Of a stretch of 64,000 nt of DNA, positions 10,667-21,191 are shown piece after piece (the stretch's first letter is position 1; each line of letters opens with the position of its first letter). Made by a program: the position numbers and the translations under genes. Source of the DNA: Sclerotiophoma versabilis. Lineage: Eukaryota > Ascomycota > Dothideomycetes > Pleosporales > Didymellaceae. The notes below the pieces were generated by a model. It was not told where the DNA came from, ran no database searches, and saw only the letters and a program-made list of their open reading frames with translations. The DNA is taken from positions 2,418,001-2,482,000 of the forward strand of contig JAAROD010000004.1 in the NCBI GenBank assembly GCA_012274445.1. The letters run 5' to 3'.

Positions 10667-12865
10667 TTATCTCCTCAATGGAATATACTCATGTGCTGGC
10701 GGAGGGCGCCTCTGATACATCCTATCATGTTCAGATATGTAAGCATAAGGTCGCGCTCCAACAGTTTGGTCATGATAATCGTTCCTCACTGACAGCTCGC
10801 CGGCCAGGCCAAAAGGTGGCCGACGCGGACTAGAAGTTAGATCAACGATTTCTTGTGACGGATGCGCTTTGTGCCGGCTGCGCGTCTCCATAGGTAGGTA
10901 CTCTCGAATGTGGGGATGCATAGCAGCCTGAATCGGATCTGGTCTTGGATATATCTCCTGCTCACGTAGAGATGACTTCCTTCGCTTGGTGATATGTTCG
11001 TGGTGTCTATCCATGGGTTGTGATACGGGAGGATATGCCTTTCGCTTGTATGATTGCATATCATTATACTCCCTGGGCATATCATTGCAGTCAGAAACAG
11101 GGCGCTCTTCGTTTGCTATCCGTGGAGGAGACACTAAATCAACAGTCTCACGCTCCACCGACGGCAAGACAGTCTCCTGTTCAGTAGTACGCCTAGATGG
11201 CAGTAGCGGAACCCTGCTGGATTGTGCATCAACACGAGGTGAGTGGACGGAGCCGTTTTGTACATAACGAGGCGCTGCAGTACGATAGGGCGGTTCATAC
11301 TCTACCCTGGGAGGAGTATCATCGATGGGTAATAGCTACGGTAGTTAGCGCACGAACGAAAGGGGAGGGTTCACTATATTATCGAGCTTCTGTAGCGCGG
11401 TTTGCTGAAAACTCACTTCATATAGTCGCCCGTCGGAACTGCGCATGTAGTTTGGCGCTCTCCTTGGCTCGGGCTGGGCCACTGATGGTCTAAGTTGCCT
11501 GTTCACGTGAGCACAGTCTGTCAATGTCAGGCACTTGAACTTACGGGTCGATCGGTGGTCTACTGCGAGCAGAATAAAAGGGCTCAGATCTACCTGGCTC
11601 CTCGTGGGCTCGCACTGTGTGCATTTCCAGATTGCGATACTGCGGTGCTGGAGGCCTATAAGCTGTTGGGGGCGGGGGGTATGGTTGTACAAATATCGTC
11701 CTCCCGTTTCCTCGCCTTCGCTCATGGTCACTGGCGAACGGATACTGAGGATATCGCTCGAGCTGTATGTCTCGGGCAATCACTCGGTTCGAGACAATTT
11801 CCATACTTTGTTCTCGTTCGTCGGGCGTATCGCCGCCATCACTGGTCTCATCTTCATCATCGTCCAAGACAATAACTTCTCGAAAAGTGTCTTCGATCTC
11901 GTTACTTTGTTCACCAGTCTCATCTCTCCACTCCTTGAGTTTGGCAAGAGAGACATGCTCAACCTTTTGTCGAGCCTCCATCCACGAACCAGTCTTGAGC
12001 ATCTTGTCATAGTCTGTATACGTGTGACGAATGTGTGCGACAACAGCAAGTTGAACTCGGCGAGCCAGAGGGAGTTCTTTTGCATTACCTACTCGGTTTG
12101 TGCCCTGCCAAATGTAAGTATACAAGCAACTTACCCAGATAGAATGTGAGTATCTACCTCTTCGAAGGCGTGGTTAACAATGGATGACAAATCGTCTTCT
12201 GGGATCTTGGGGAACATTTCACGCACGGCGCCGCTAATATGGTCCTTCGTCCCCTCCTTGGTCGTTGGACGACCATGCAGCGCCTGCCTTGTTGAATACG
12301 TCTCAACCTGCTGTTGAATCCAGTTCTCTCTGTCACTAGCCTTGGTCTTGCGCAAGCCGGACTCTTCGTTGTACTCATATCCGAACTTGCTGCAAGCAAG
12401 CTCAATGATCTCCAGAGGGAAGTGGTGTCCGATGCGGTGGACATGATGCGATAGCTTTTCGGGATCGGCATGTGTCTTATTCTTGGGTTTTGCCTAAAAC
12501 ACCGTAAGTATATTGCTATGCTTCGAAATTGGCCACTACGAACTGAGACGACGTGCACATCGAGGTTGCGTTGGCGGCATTGTTCCTTGCACCACTCGGT
12601 GATGTCTGGGTGTCCAGCTGGAACGAAGCCGAACCCCTTAGGAGCATTCGAGGCGTATGTCAGCTGAGCGAGGGTTAGTTGCAAATGCGCAGTGTGGCTG
12701 GAGGTGACAGACAATGGAGTGCAGTTTCTTCTTCTCTTGAGTGACGGCTTCGAGGACGATCTTGTATGGCTTCTTCTTTCTCACGGCAGTGCGGGTGTTC
12801 GCAACTGTCATGGCACGACTGGTGCCCTGCTGCTGTTGCGGGCATGTATGATGTATCCTTGCCAT
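10667..12865 (-). CDS. DUF2293-domain protein with SUMO-interaction-like motifs
   Basis: Rebuilt as six exons: 12865-12713, 12663-12544, 12493-12158, 12104-11545, 11498-11417 and 11335-10667, giving 639 residues. The first part (VTQEKKKLHSI, GFGFVPAGHPDITEWCKE, HHVHRIGHHFP) and the block HAFEE/GTNRVG...RRVQLAVVAHIRHTYTDY at about 196-235 match the fungal DUF2293 family, whose function is unknown. Exon 3 must end at GAAGAG|GTAGAT: the nearby GTAAGT would break the frame, and the chosen donor restores the family block. The C-terminal 400 residues are disordered and Arg/Pro-rich. They carry three hydrophobic-acidic or hydrophobic-Ser motifs: VIVLDDDE (about 280), TVDLVSPP (about 481) and EIVDLTSS (about 579). 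It is divergent from the DUF1763-like gene across 330 bp. Intron 1 uses an unusual GTCTGT donor, so that junction is the weakest. Confidence 0.78.
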
Positions 12866-13195
12866 AGTCACAGTCTGCGGCGATGGCCATAAAACAGCGC
12901 TGAGGTGGGATGACAGAAGAGAATGGTGGCGTCTATACTTTACGACGCTGCGCTGTAGTAGTTAGTAGTTAGCACTGCGCGCAATGTGTCTGCAAAGAGA
13001 CAGCAATGGTTGAGATGAGTCTACAGTGTGCTACAAGCCCCGGTTGCAGGAAAGAGCAGGCCGGGTGAGAGTGATGGTAAGGACTCGGCGGTTGCAGCTG
13101 AGCGCACAAGTGAGGCGAGGCGCCGCAACTGTTACGTAAGCTACCAGCAGCCAATCGATGCTCGAGCGCATTGCGACCTTGATGGTTGCGCCACC
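12866..13195. promoter_or_regulatory. Shared divergent promoter region
   Basis: A 330-bp head-to-head interval between the DUF2293 gene (minus) and the DUF1763-like gene (plus). Transcription of both probably starts here. No specific operator was identified. An open frame on the plus strand from 13028 continues into the downstream gene but lacks support before the ATG at 13196. Confidence 0.5.
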
Positions 13196-13658
13196 ATGGC
13201 GAACGAAGCCATTCTTCACGCCTACAGACATGTTCTGCGCCATGGGCTGAGAGCGATACAATTCTCAAAGCCTGCACGCTTTACGTTACGTGATCGACTT
13301 CGCGCAGCCTTTCGCACAGGTACTGCCAGCGACTTTGATCAGCAGAAGATCACGAACACCCTAGAGTTTCTACAGTACGCTACGAAACAGAATGGACTGG
13401 AGCACAAGATCGTGAAAAACCTTTTGTTTGCTTGGTGGGCTCAAGACAGAGGTGGCCGTCTAAAGGGAAAGACTAGGGCTCGGTGGGTGTTGTCGAAGCA
13501 ACTATAACTCGACAAGTACTGACGAGACTAGCTCTCGCGAAGAGCTCGAGATCCGCACGACTGCCTACGATACATTCAATCACAACATTCGCATGTTGAA
13601 CGAAAGCATGGAGATCTGCATCCCGTCCATGACTACGCGGGACCCTCCCAGTATCTAA
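13196..13658 (+). CDS. Small DUF1763-like fungal protein (possible LYR-like mitochondrial factor)
   Basis: 137 residues from exons 13196-13482 and 13532-13658. The 49-nt intron (GTGGGT...TACTGAC...CTAG) is phase 2. Reading past the donor stops after 11 codons, whereas splicing adds RSREELEIRTTAYDTFNHN and a C-terminal LNESMEICIP block. The N-terminus (AILHAYRHVLRHGLRAIQFS, then ARFTLRDRLRAAFR) has the Tyr-Arg spacing and downstream Phe-Arg seen in LYR-type mitochondrial assembly factors. I recall the same pattern in the fungal family of unknown function DUF1763; both assignments are from memory of motif shape. I chose the ATG at 13196 because it has an optimal ACC context and starts directly at the conserved part. 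Confidence 0.72.
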
Positions 13659-13743
13659 GATACCATCGAAGCCACCACTGAACGCCTGTCCGTTGCATAT
13701 CTATACCATAAGAGACGCTGTAGAGGAAACGATGCACAAGGCA

Positions 13744-14787
13744 CTACATAAAGTCGTCGAGAAAGTTTTCATCGCGATCCTGGTTGCTCGACATGGCAAG
13801 GCTCTCCTCCGACATTATATCATCGTAGGCGTGATCCCTCTGCCATGCGAGCTCCTTGCGCTCTTTTGCGATCCTGGCTTCTTCCTTTCGCTGCAGACAA
13901 TATCAGAAAGTGGTAAAGGAGAAATAACAGATGTGTGAGAAGGTGGAGCGCTAGTTAGACCTGGCTGGCTGGCTGGCATTGTACCAGCCGCGAAACAGAA
14001 CTAGGCCAACCTGTGTGCAGACAAGCTGATAAGAGGAGGGAAGGGTTGTGCTGGAAAAGGAAAGTGCAGGAGGCTGGGAGGACTTACTCTTGCGTCTCGA
14101 GCACCCTGGTCTCTCTTCCTCAGCTCACGCAAACGAGCCTCCTTTTCTTCTCTCAGGTCGGGATATTTCTCGAGCTTGGTCTTGTTGAGTCGGTTGACAA
14201 TAGAGTTCTCGCGCGCTACAACATGGATGCGCTTGACCTACGAACATGTCAGTTGTTGAAGACAAATGTCAATACCAACAATCACATACCTTCTTGTTGT
14301 CCTTGAATCCTACTTGGCCAACGGCCATGCTCCCATCTTTCTTCAGATTCGACCACGGTGTGTAGATGACTGTGATATTATCCTTCTTGTTGCCTACAAA
14401 TCTTTAGCCACTCCTCGTTCTACTCTGGCGTATTTCGCCACACAGAAGATGCTCACCCTCAATACTGTTCGCTTTGGTCAACTGCGCGCAATCAATCAAT
14501 AGCGGCTCGCTGATCTTCTCCCAGCTCTCGCCCTCAGGTAAGCGGAGGTAGATGTGTGCCGAAGACAAATTGTCGACGTGAAACCAGACATCCTCATCCC
14601 AGCCATGCTTGATGAGTTCTTCGTCTGCCATTGTATGTCAGTTCTGACTGACACAGACATTGTAAAGGCAAGTCTTGAATTTCTTATTGTTCAAGCACGT
14701 TGTGGTGAACGAACTTTCTACCTTGTCCTTGCCAACATAGATGAATGCCGAAGGCGTGACTGTATTTGAGTTGAAGTAGTAGACCAT
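13744..14787 (-). CDS. CCDC25 homologue (NFACT-R/DUF814 domain protein)
   Basis: 213 residues, five exons: 14787-14715, 14624-14457, 14393-14290, 14237-14088 and 13890-13744. All junctions keep frame. The protein begins MVYYFNSNTVTPSAFIYVG, continues GKDKVENEELIKHGWDEDVW and FHVDNLSSAHIYLRLPEGE, and ends SSNQDRDENFLDDFM. This parallels human CCDC25 almost block for block, including length (about 208). The N-terminal domain (about 1-115) is the NFACT-R fold shared with ribosome quality control factor NEMF/Rqc2. A charged coiled coil follows (about 120-195, KEARLRELRKRDQ). The family role in fungi is unsettled. The first intron uses a GTTCGT donor, fixed by the family sequence KVEN/EEL. Intron 4 contains a GGCT repeat near 13964. 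Confidence 0.92.
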
Positions 14788-15425
14788 CTTGACGATGTGT
14801 GGCGGAAGCGCGAGTCCAGGAGAGGCAACGATGTGAGCGGTATTACAGGTCAGAAAGTGGAAGGGGAAATTCAAGGGCACGTGCTAGTGGGGCTAGTGGG
14901 GTAAGCTGATGTGGCTGGCTGCATTACAGTTGACAGTACTTCGACATGATCCTGGAAGAAGAGAAAGCGAAAGAAGTTTGACACTGTTCTGATCGATTTG
15001 CTATGATTGAAATGGGCGTGCCACCTCCTGTTCACTTGTAGTCTGGCGCCTGTACTGACCAACTATGTAGCTAAGTACCCACTTTTAGACTCTTGCTAGG
15101 CTTGAAGGACTCCTCCCTCCGATATCAGATCGATACCTTCTGGTCATGCTTCCTCCAAAAGCAAGATTTGACTAAAATATGCTCTTATGAACACACCCCG
15201 CAAGTGCCTAATCCAGCTTCTCCCTGTGTGAATAGGACCAAAGGTGGTTATTGAAGCTTGAATCGTACCCTTTATTGCGTCAATCATTTAGACAAGCTAA
15301 TGTCTCTCGGTCGTAGAGAAGCCTTCCCAGAAAGGGGGGTGGGGGGAGGGGGGTTCCTATGATGCTGCTTTCCTTCATATCTAGTCATCTTCGATAGAGT
15401 GCCTATCCAGGTGCTCGGTATGGGC
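14788..15425. other. Intergenic region with a G-rich tract
   Basis: About 640 bp upstream of the CCDC25 homologue and downstream of the histone variant. At 15334-15353 the plus strand has three runs of six G separated by single T and A. No open frame here has support. Confidence 0.6.
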
Positions 15426-16148
15426 TCAGCGACGACGCCCAACAAACGAGGGGTCGAAACCGTACAACTGTCGACCTTGCTAGATTGGAGTCAGTCTTTA
15501 TCCCTTGAGTCTTATAAGAGAAGAACTCACGCGGTTCAATATGAAGATGATGTCCGTGACGCATACTGTCTTGCGACCACTGTGCTCTACGATAGCGATG
15601 GCTTCGCGTAAGATCTATGTGTTTGTCAGTTCAACAATCAATATACATGTTGCACAGGGCAAACTTACGTCGCTGAGACGAGATTTCAAAGCTTGTCGAA
15701 CATCGTCGTAGATGGTAGCCGATATTCGCTTGACACCTCCTCGGCGGGCTAACCTTCTGCGAAGGATGTTAGTAAGCTCCTTAAGGAGAGGACGATAACG
15801 TTTGAAGATACGGAAGCCAAGTCTTGCAGATGTCCTTTTCAGGTGTACTTACCGAATGTCTCCCTTGGTCACACCTTGAATTGTGTCGCGCTGTACTTTC
15901 CTGGAATGCTTAGCAAATGCATACTACGCTCACGTGGGAAGGGATACTTACTGGTGTCGTTTAATGCCTTTGCCCTTACCCAATCCACCTAGCCCTGCCG
16001 CTCCCTTTCCGAGACCAATACCTAACTGCGAAGCTCGTGAAGTAGATGGTAACGCGGTCTGGGAACCTGGTGGGCGCGCGAAACCAGGCCTGGAAGCGCC
16101 GCCGAAGAGCGGTATGCCTCCGAACTGCTTTGGCCTCTCGTTGACCAT
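15426..16148 (-). CDS. Divergent histone H4 variant with extended N-terminal tail
   Basis: Five exons (16148-15952, 15900-15853, 15756-15669, 15614-15531, 15479-15426) encode 156 residues; canonical H4 has about 103. The core is unmistakable: RRLARRGGVKRISA, IYDDVRQALKS, RKTV and RQGRQLYGF. The basic patch reads GKGIKRHQK, keeping the lysines that align with K16 and K20 of H4 but with Gln in place of Arg19. Within the fold many positions differ from the near-invariant canonical H4 (RLSDILREAIAIVEH for the alpha-2 region). The first 50 or so residues (MVNERPKQFGGIPLFGG...) are an extra Gly/Pro/Arg-rich tail, and the C-terminus runs on after LYGF as DPSFVGRRR. I chose ATG 16148 as the first in-frame ATG. 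Neurospora crassa has a divergent H4 (hH4v); this may be its counterpart. Deposition and function are unknown. Confidence 0.88.
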
Positions 16149-16559
16149 ACTAGTGGTGTTGTGGGGATTGCGGGTGTTGCCTGGTGTAGTGTAACGGGAG
16201 TTGTTTGGTGGCAGTACCTTAGTGGGCACAGACCCTGGCGTGCTGCGAGACGCGTTTGTTTGCGTGTGCGCGCTGTCAGGTGAAGATAAACATCTACGAT
16301 AAGACAATGCCTAAGCGGGGTTGAGAGTGTCAAGATGAGGGGTGAAGACAAGGGAGACGCAATCCTAAACGCAAACGGAAAGCTGAGCCAATGCCAGGAT
16401 TTGATGTCGCCAGCGAGGTCGCATCCGCGACGTCTCGCTGTGACACTGATAGCTGCCAAAGAATACAAGGGAAAAGTTATTCATTAGGTTTCAAGCTCCT
16501 GGCCTGGTTTTCTATTAATGCTAGGGTAGTCGTGATGGTATAGATGCGTGAGAGCTTTC
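16149..16559. other. Intergenic region
   Basis: About 410 bp between the 3' end of SVF1 and the histone variant start; it holds the promoter of the latter. The frame upstream of 16148 stays open for more than 50 codons but without an ATG. Confidence 0.5.
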
Positions 16560-17847
16560 TTATGAGATGAAAGTCGCCTCAGTGAAAAGGACGCCCTCCT
16601 CTTCCTTGACCTCGTCGCCAATCTTCAGCTTGATGGTGAGCTTTGGTGCGTATTGGTAGATATAAGGCTTTGTGCCAGCTGCAGATGCGACGATTGTCTT
16701 AATAAAACCTGGCACCTCGGCCATGACATCCACACGGTCGTACTTGTTACCCAGAGGGCCCACGACTTCCGCTGTGATATCTTTGCCATCATCAGTCTTG
16801 CCCACCCAGTGGTAGCTTGCTGCCGTTGGCTCAGGCCAGTCGTTGTCCGAATCCTGCTTGGTCTCGAGGTGCTGCACGTCGCCGTTGATGCCAGCAGTGA
16901 GCAGTTTGCCGTCTGTAGCGATACCACTGACACGAACAACGGTCGATCCGTAGGACGGGGGAGTCTTAAACTCCATTAGGATGGCGGAGTAAGAGGGCGA
17001 CTGGAAATTGACAAAGTTCCATCGGGCGGCTACAGAAGGTCAATATAGTTGGTACAAGCATCGAGTTGACGCTACTTACCAGCGTGGTGAGGCTTCATTC
17101 CCTGCAGAGCATGGCTGAACATTCCTCTACCGTCAACTTTGATCTCGCCTTCTTTTGTAATGACAGAGCCCTCAACACTGCACCTGGGCCAGAAGTGATG
17201 ATGCATGCTACCCCATGGCTCCTTTGGGTCTGTGCCATAGTTGCTGGTTCCGTTCTTCCCGCCCTGAAAGCCAGGAGCGGTCCGGATGAACTTGACGTTG
17301 ACCAGACTGCTGTTGTTGACTGCAGCCTTGACTGTGTATGCAGATCCGTCCTCGTTCAGTTGGATGGAGACGCCGTCAGCGTGGAAGGAGTAGTGTCCCT
17401 CATCGAAGCCGTGATTGGACAAAGGGTCACTGGACCACAAGAAGGGCTTCTCGTTGTTGGGGTAGAAGAGCTTGGTATTGAACTGCACCGTTGTGCGCGC
17501 ACCAAAGATGTTGTTGTAAATGACCTGGAAGAAGCCAATGTGGCCAGCGTCAGAGTTGAAGTAGAAGGTCTGTGTCTCAACATTGGTGTAGTTGAGGGCC
17601 TGCCACTTCAGGTTCTCTTTGGTCAACTCGGTGTAGGCAGGTTCGCCTGCATTTTTGCCAACCGGCTGGATGGCTTCAGGGCCGTAGATCGGCTCCTCGG
17701 TACCGGCAACCGCGGACAACCTGCCAGGCTGTCAGGACATGAATACAGAATGCATGCAGTACATGCACGTCATGCACCCGTGTTGCGCATAACACGTGGG
17801 AGCCGTGGGCAAGGGTTCACTCACGCTGACTTGGCCCAGTTGAACAT
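16560..17847 (-). CDS. svf1: SVF1-like survival factor (lipocalin-fold ceramide-transfer family)
   Basis: 377 residues from exons 17847-17825, 17720-17080 and 17029-16560. The first exon is 23 nt and encodes MFNWAKSA. The start MFNWAKSALSAVAGTEEPIY, followed by GPEAIQPVG, is the typical Svf1 N-terminus, an amphipathic membrane-binding helix. Conserved blocks include LKWQALNYTNVETQTFYF, GHIGFFQVIYNN, a Trp/His-rich MHHHFWPRC and ARWNFVNFQSPSYSAILMEF. Yeast Svf1 supports survival under oxidative and diauxic stress and has been linked to ceramide transport between ER and Golgi. Length is typical of filamentous fungi. It is divergent from the kinase gene to the right. Confidence 0.9.
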
Positions 17848-18762
17848 TCTGCGGGACGTACGAGGCACTATCCAAAAACACTGCGTAAGTGACTGGTGGT
17901 ATAACGGCCCTGATTGGAAGGGGTAGAAAAAACTCTTGAAATGATTTGTTCAACAAGCCAGAAAATTTCGCAGCGACGAGTAGCACGGCCGGGAGCAGGT
18001 GAGGCGAAGGAGGTCTTTAGGGGAGCGGTCGGGGCACTTGCTTGCAGCGCGAAGCGGTCAGGGCGGGTGCAGGTGGATGCTGGTAATCTTGGTGGGGTAT
18101 CACAGGTGGCTGTTGAGGGCTGGCTGGTGGTGTGAACGGACTGTGTCGTGCCAGAGGCGTTGAGGCTCTCCATGTGACGCAGTGAGCTAGCTAGGTGTTG
18201 ATCCGGCCTGCAGCGGCTCGCAAAAAGAGTAATCCGTGCTTTCTGCTTGTGACATCTCATCCACGCCCCTCCGAACATTGTCTTTCTCTGTTTACAACGG
18301 TGCCCTGCTGCTGCTTCCGTGGCAGCAATTCTACTACCAGAACCGCGAATCACGTGCGCCAGCAATTCCATTCGATCGTTCTTCCGCAGGTCCCCGTCAC
18401 ACGCTGCACGCCATCGCTCGGTAGCGCGGGGCATAGCTCTTTCGCCGAAGTGCTTCCAGAGCATGACGACTTTGCGTGCTTTGTAACCCAACAACCCAGA
18501 AATCGCCCTCCGCTGTTCCTCGCTCTCGATCGCAATTTGGAGGATTGAATTCCAGTGTGTATCCGGATCCTCCGCGGACCCCACCTGCCCCAGAATCGAG
18601 CGAAAGCGGCCGGGTGACGGAGTGAAGCTTGCCGATTTCGTCGATCACGTATCATTCTCTAGTGTAGGTAAGCTACTCGACCTAGCAGAGCTGTGCTTTC
18701 GTCATGGCTCATGGTCACTGACTGCCTTTGCAGTAAGCCTCCACAACACCCACCAGCCCATC
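17848..18762. promoter_or_regulatory. Divergent promoter region between SVF1 and the kinase gene
   Basis: A 915-bp head-to-head interval. It contains overlapping motif-free open frames on both strands (largest 17868-18584 minus, 238 codons) that I do not accept as genes. A likely 5' UTR intron of the kinase lies at its right end. Confidence 0.5.
18668..18733 (+). other. Probable 5' UTR intron of the kinase gene
   Basis: A 66-nt segment starts GTAAGC and ends with a CACTGAC branch-like motif and TTTGCAG, 29 nt before the kinase ATG. It would remove an upstream ATG (18703). Inferred from splice signals only. Confidence 0.45.
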
Positions 18763-21191
18763 ATGGCATCGCCCGTCTCAGAGCAGCCGCTGCAGTCTGT
18801 CCGCTTCAGCGACGTCAACGAAGAAATTGAGCCCGAGAGCGCTCTCCAGCATGTGACTGGTCTTACGGGCGCTGGTGAGACAGCATCGAAGGGGCCATTG
18901 AGCCCTCAGGCCGAGCAGGAGCTGCGTAATTTGTCTTCAACATTGCAGCAGTCTCGCGTCCAGGCCAAACGAATGGAGAACTTCTCGTTCGAGCCCGTCT
19001 CGCTGCCGCCATCACGAGTAAGCAAACATTTTCAAGTGACGTCGAGTATGCAGTTGACACGATTAGGCACCATCCCCCTCACCCGCCTCGCGCACGACCT
19101 CTGGTCAATCCTCTCAACATCGCTCATCAGTCGCCCAAGCCATACAATCGCCGCCGTTGACACCGGCCGGCACATCTTCTCGCGATGAAAGACCTACAAG
19201 TGGAGTCGAGCACAGGAAGCGGCCAAGCGACCCCGCCTTGATGACTCCCCAGATTTCTCCTCCGCATGAGCCTCCCCCAACCTCGATGGATTCGTCTGTA
19301 AACCAAGATGTTGCAGCTCCGAGCTCCCCACAGCCAGCACCACGAACTCGACCTTCCTCGGCAGTCGAACCAGACGTAGTACAACCACATCCCAGGCATG
19401 GACCATCCTTTACAGTTGGTCCAGCTGGCGATTCGGTGCCAACTTCGCGAGATGCCAGCCCGTCCGGATCGGGCGGAGAGCGGACCCCCGGATATCATTC
19501 TCCCGGCACTTCCACTCCAACATCCATCAGCCGCCCTTTCACACCCCACGGTGATCAAAATGACCCATATTCGCGCTCGAAACGTGTACCTCAACCAAAG
19601 AACCTTGATGGACTGGATGCGCGCTTCATTTTTGGTGGTCGTGATGGCCGTAGCCGTCGCAACCAATCAGCGTCCTCCTCCAGCACCACATTACCCAGGT
19701 CCAAGGGCGCCGTTTCGGATAGGGAAGATGGTGTTAGCAGCAGGGCAAGCATCTTCGGTGGCAGCGGGCGACCTGGTAGCCGTTACAGTTCAGATACCGA
19801 GACTGATTCGAAGCCCCATAAGCACGGACACGACTCCATGTCCAACTTGAAGCGATTCTTCAAAATCGGACATAAGCACAAGGATAAGGAGAAGGACAAG
19901 GAGAAGAAGGAGCACAAAAACCCTGCACCAGTCATTAAGCGCGAGAAGCCTGCGAGGTCAAGCAAAGCAGGCCTCATGACTCCACCCATGACTAACGGAG
20001 TGGCCAGTGTTCCATTCGCAGACGATCATGGCCTCGAAAGCAAGTACGGCAAATTCGGAAAGGTTCTCGGTTCCGGCGCTGGAGGATCCGTCCGCTTGAT
20101 GAAGCGTAGCAGTGACGGCGTGACATTCGCTGTGAAGCAGTTCCGTGCGAGACATTCGTACGAGTCAGAACGTGACTACAACAAGAAGGTCACTGCGGAG
20201 TTCTGTATCGGTTCTACCCTTCACCATGGCAACATTATTGAGACCATGGACTTGGTGAACGAGAAGGGCAACTACTATGTCGTGATGGAGTACGCGCCAT
20301 TTGATCTCTTTGCCATCGTTATGACAGGCAAGATGAGCCGTGAAGAGATGGCCTGCTGTACTCTTCAAATCCTGAACGGTGTGAACTACCTGCATAGCAT
20401 GGGTTTAGCTCATCGAGACCTGAAGTTGGACAACGTCGTGGTCAACGAGCACGGTATCATGAAGATCATCGACTTTGGTAGTGCGGCAGTATTTAGGTAT
20501 CCGTTCGAGAACGATGTTGTCCTTGCAAGTGGTAAGTTTAGTATCTTCACCACATTGTTACTTCTAGCTGACAACGCCAGGCATCGTTGGTTCTGATCCT
20601 TATCTGGCTCCTGAAGTTTACGACCTTTCTAAGTACGACCCACAGCCCACGGACATCTGGTCATTGGCCATCATCTTCTGTTGCATGACCTTGCGCCGTT
20701 TTCCGTGGAAGGCACCTCGAATCTCGGATAACTCATACAAGCTTTTCGTGTCTCCGCCTAACGATGGTCCAAGATCCATTGCTGGTCCTTCGAAATCCTC
20801 TGCTGACCTCCAACAAGCTGCTGATGACCACCGAGCTGGTATTCAATCTGCCCCAGCTTCACGCCACCCTTCTGGTGAAGGTCAGCAATCGAATGGCTCC
20901 TCAGCAGTAGCGGCCAGCAGCCAAAGTCAGCAACAGCCCCAGGTAATCAAGGGGCCATGGCGCCTCTTGCGCTTGCTACCCAGAGAGAGTAGGCACATTA
21001 TCGGCAGAATGCTTGAGGTCGACCCGAAGAAGCGTGCTACGCTTGAAGAGATCATGAACGACAAATGGGTCCAGAACAGCCAAGTGTGTTCCCAAGAAGA
21101 AGGTGGCAGAGTGCTTCGATGCGATAACCACGAGCACACGCTCGAGCCTGGTGCTGGTGCATCTGCTCCTAACACGCAGCAGAAGAAGTGA
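18763..21191 (+). CDS. Ser/Thr protein kinase, HAL5/HRK1/SAT4 (NPR/HAL) family
   Basis: 776 residues, exons 18763-19017, 19067-20531 and 20581-21191. The N-terminal 400 residues are Ser/Pro-rich and disordered, with a Lys-rich segment (KHKDKEKDKEKKEHK). The kinase domain begins near 425 (GKVLGSGAGGSVRL). Catalytic residues are visible: K442 in FAVKQF, HRDLKLDN with D536, DFG at D554 (DFGSA), and DPYLAPEVYD, followed by TDIWSLAIIF. The DFGSAAVFR activation loop and the insert before the last helices (RFPWKAPRISDNSYKLF then a Ser/Gln-rich loop) match the fungal HAL5/HRK1 group, which regulates potassium/proton transport and transporter stability at the plasma membrane. Which paralogue it is cannot be decided here. 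The last residues (GAGASAPNTQQKK) are low complexity. Confidence 0.9.

Noticed and set aside
12124..12157. GTAAGT donor at the end of DUF2293 exon 3
   Set aside because: A better consensus than the chosen GTAGAT, but it breaks the frame with every nearby acceptor, whereas GTAGAT restores the family block.
17868..18584. 238-codon minus-strand open frame upstream of SVF1
   Set aside because: It overlaps the SVF1 start region, overlaps an equally long plus-strand frame, and has no recognisable motif.
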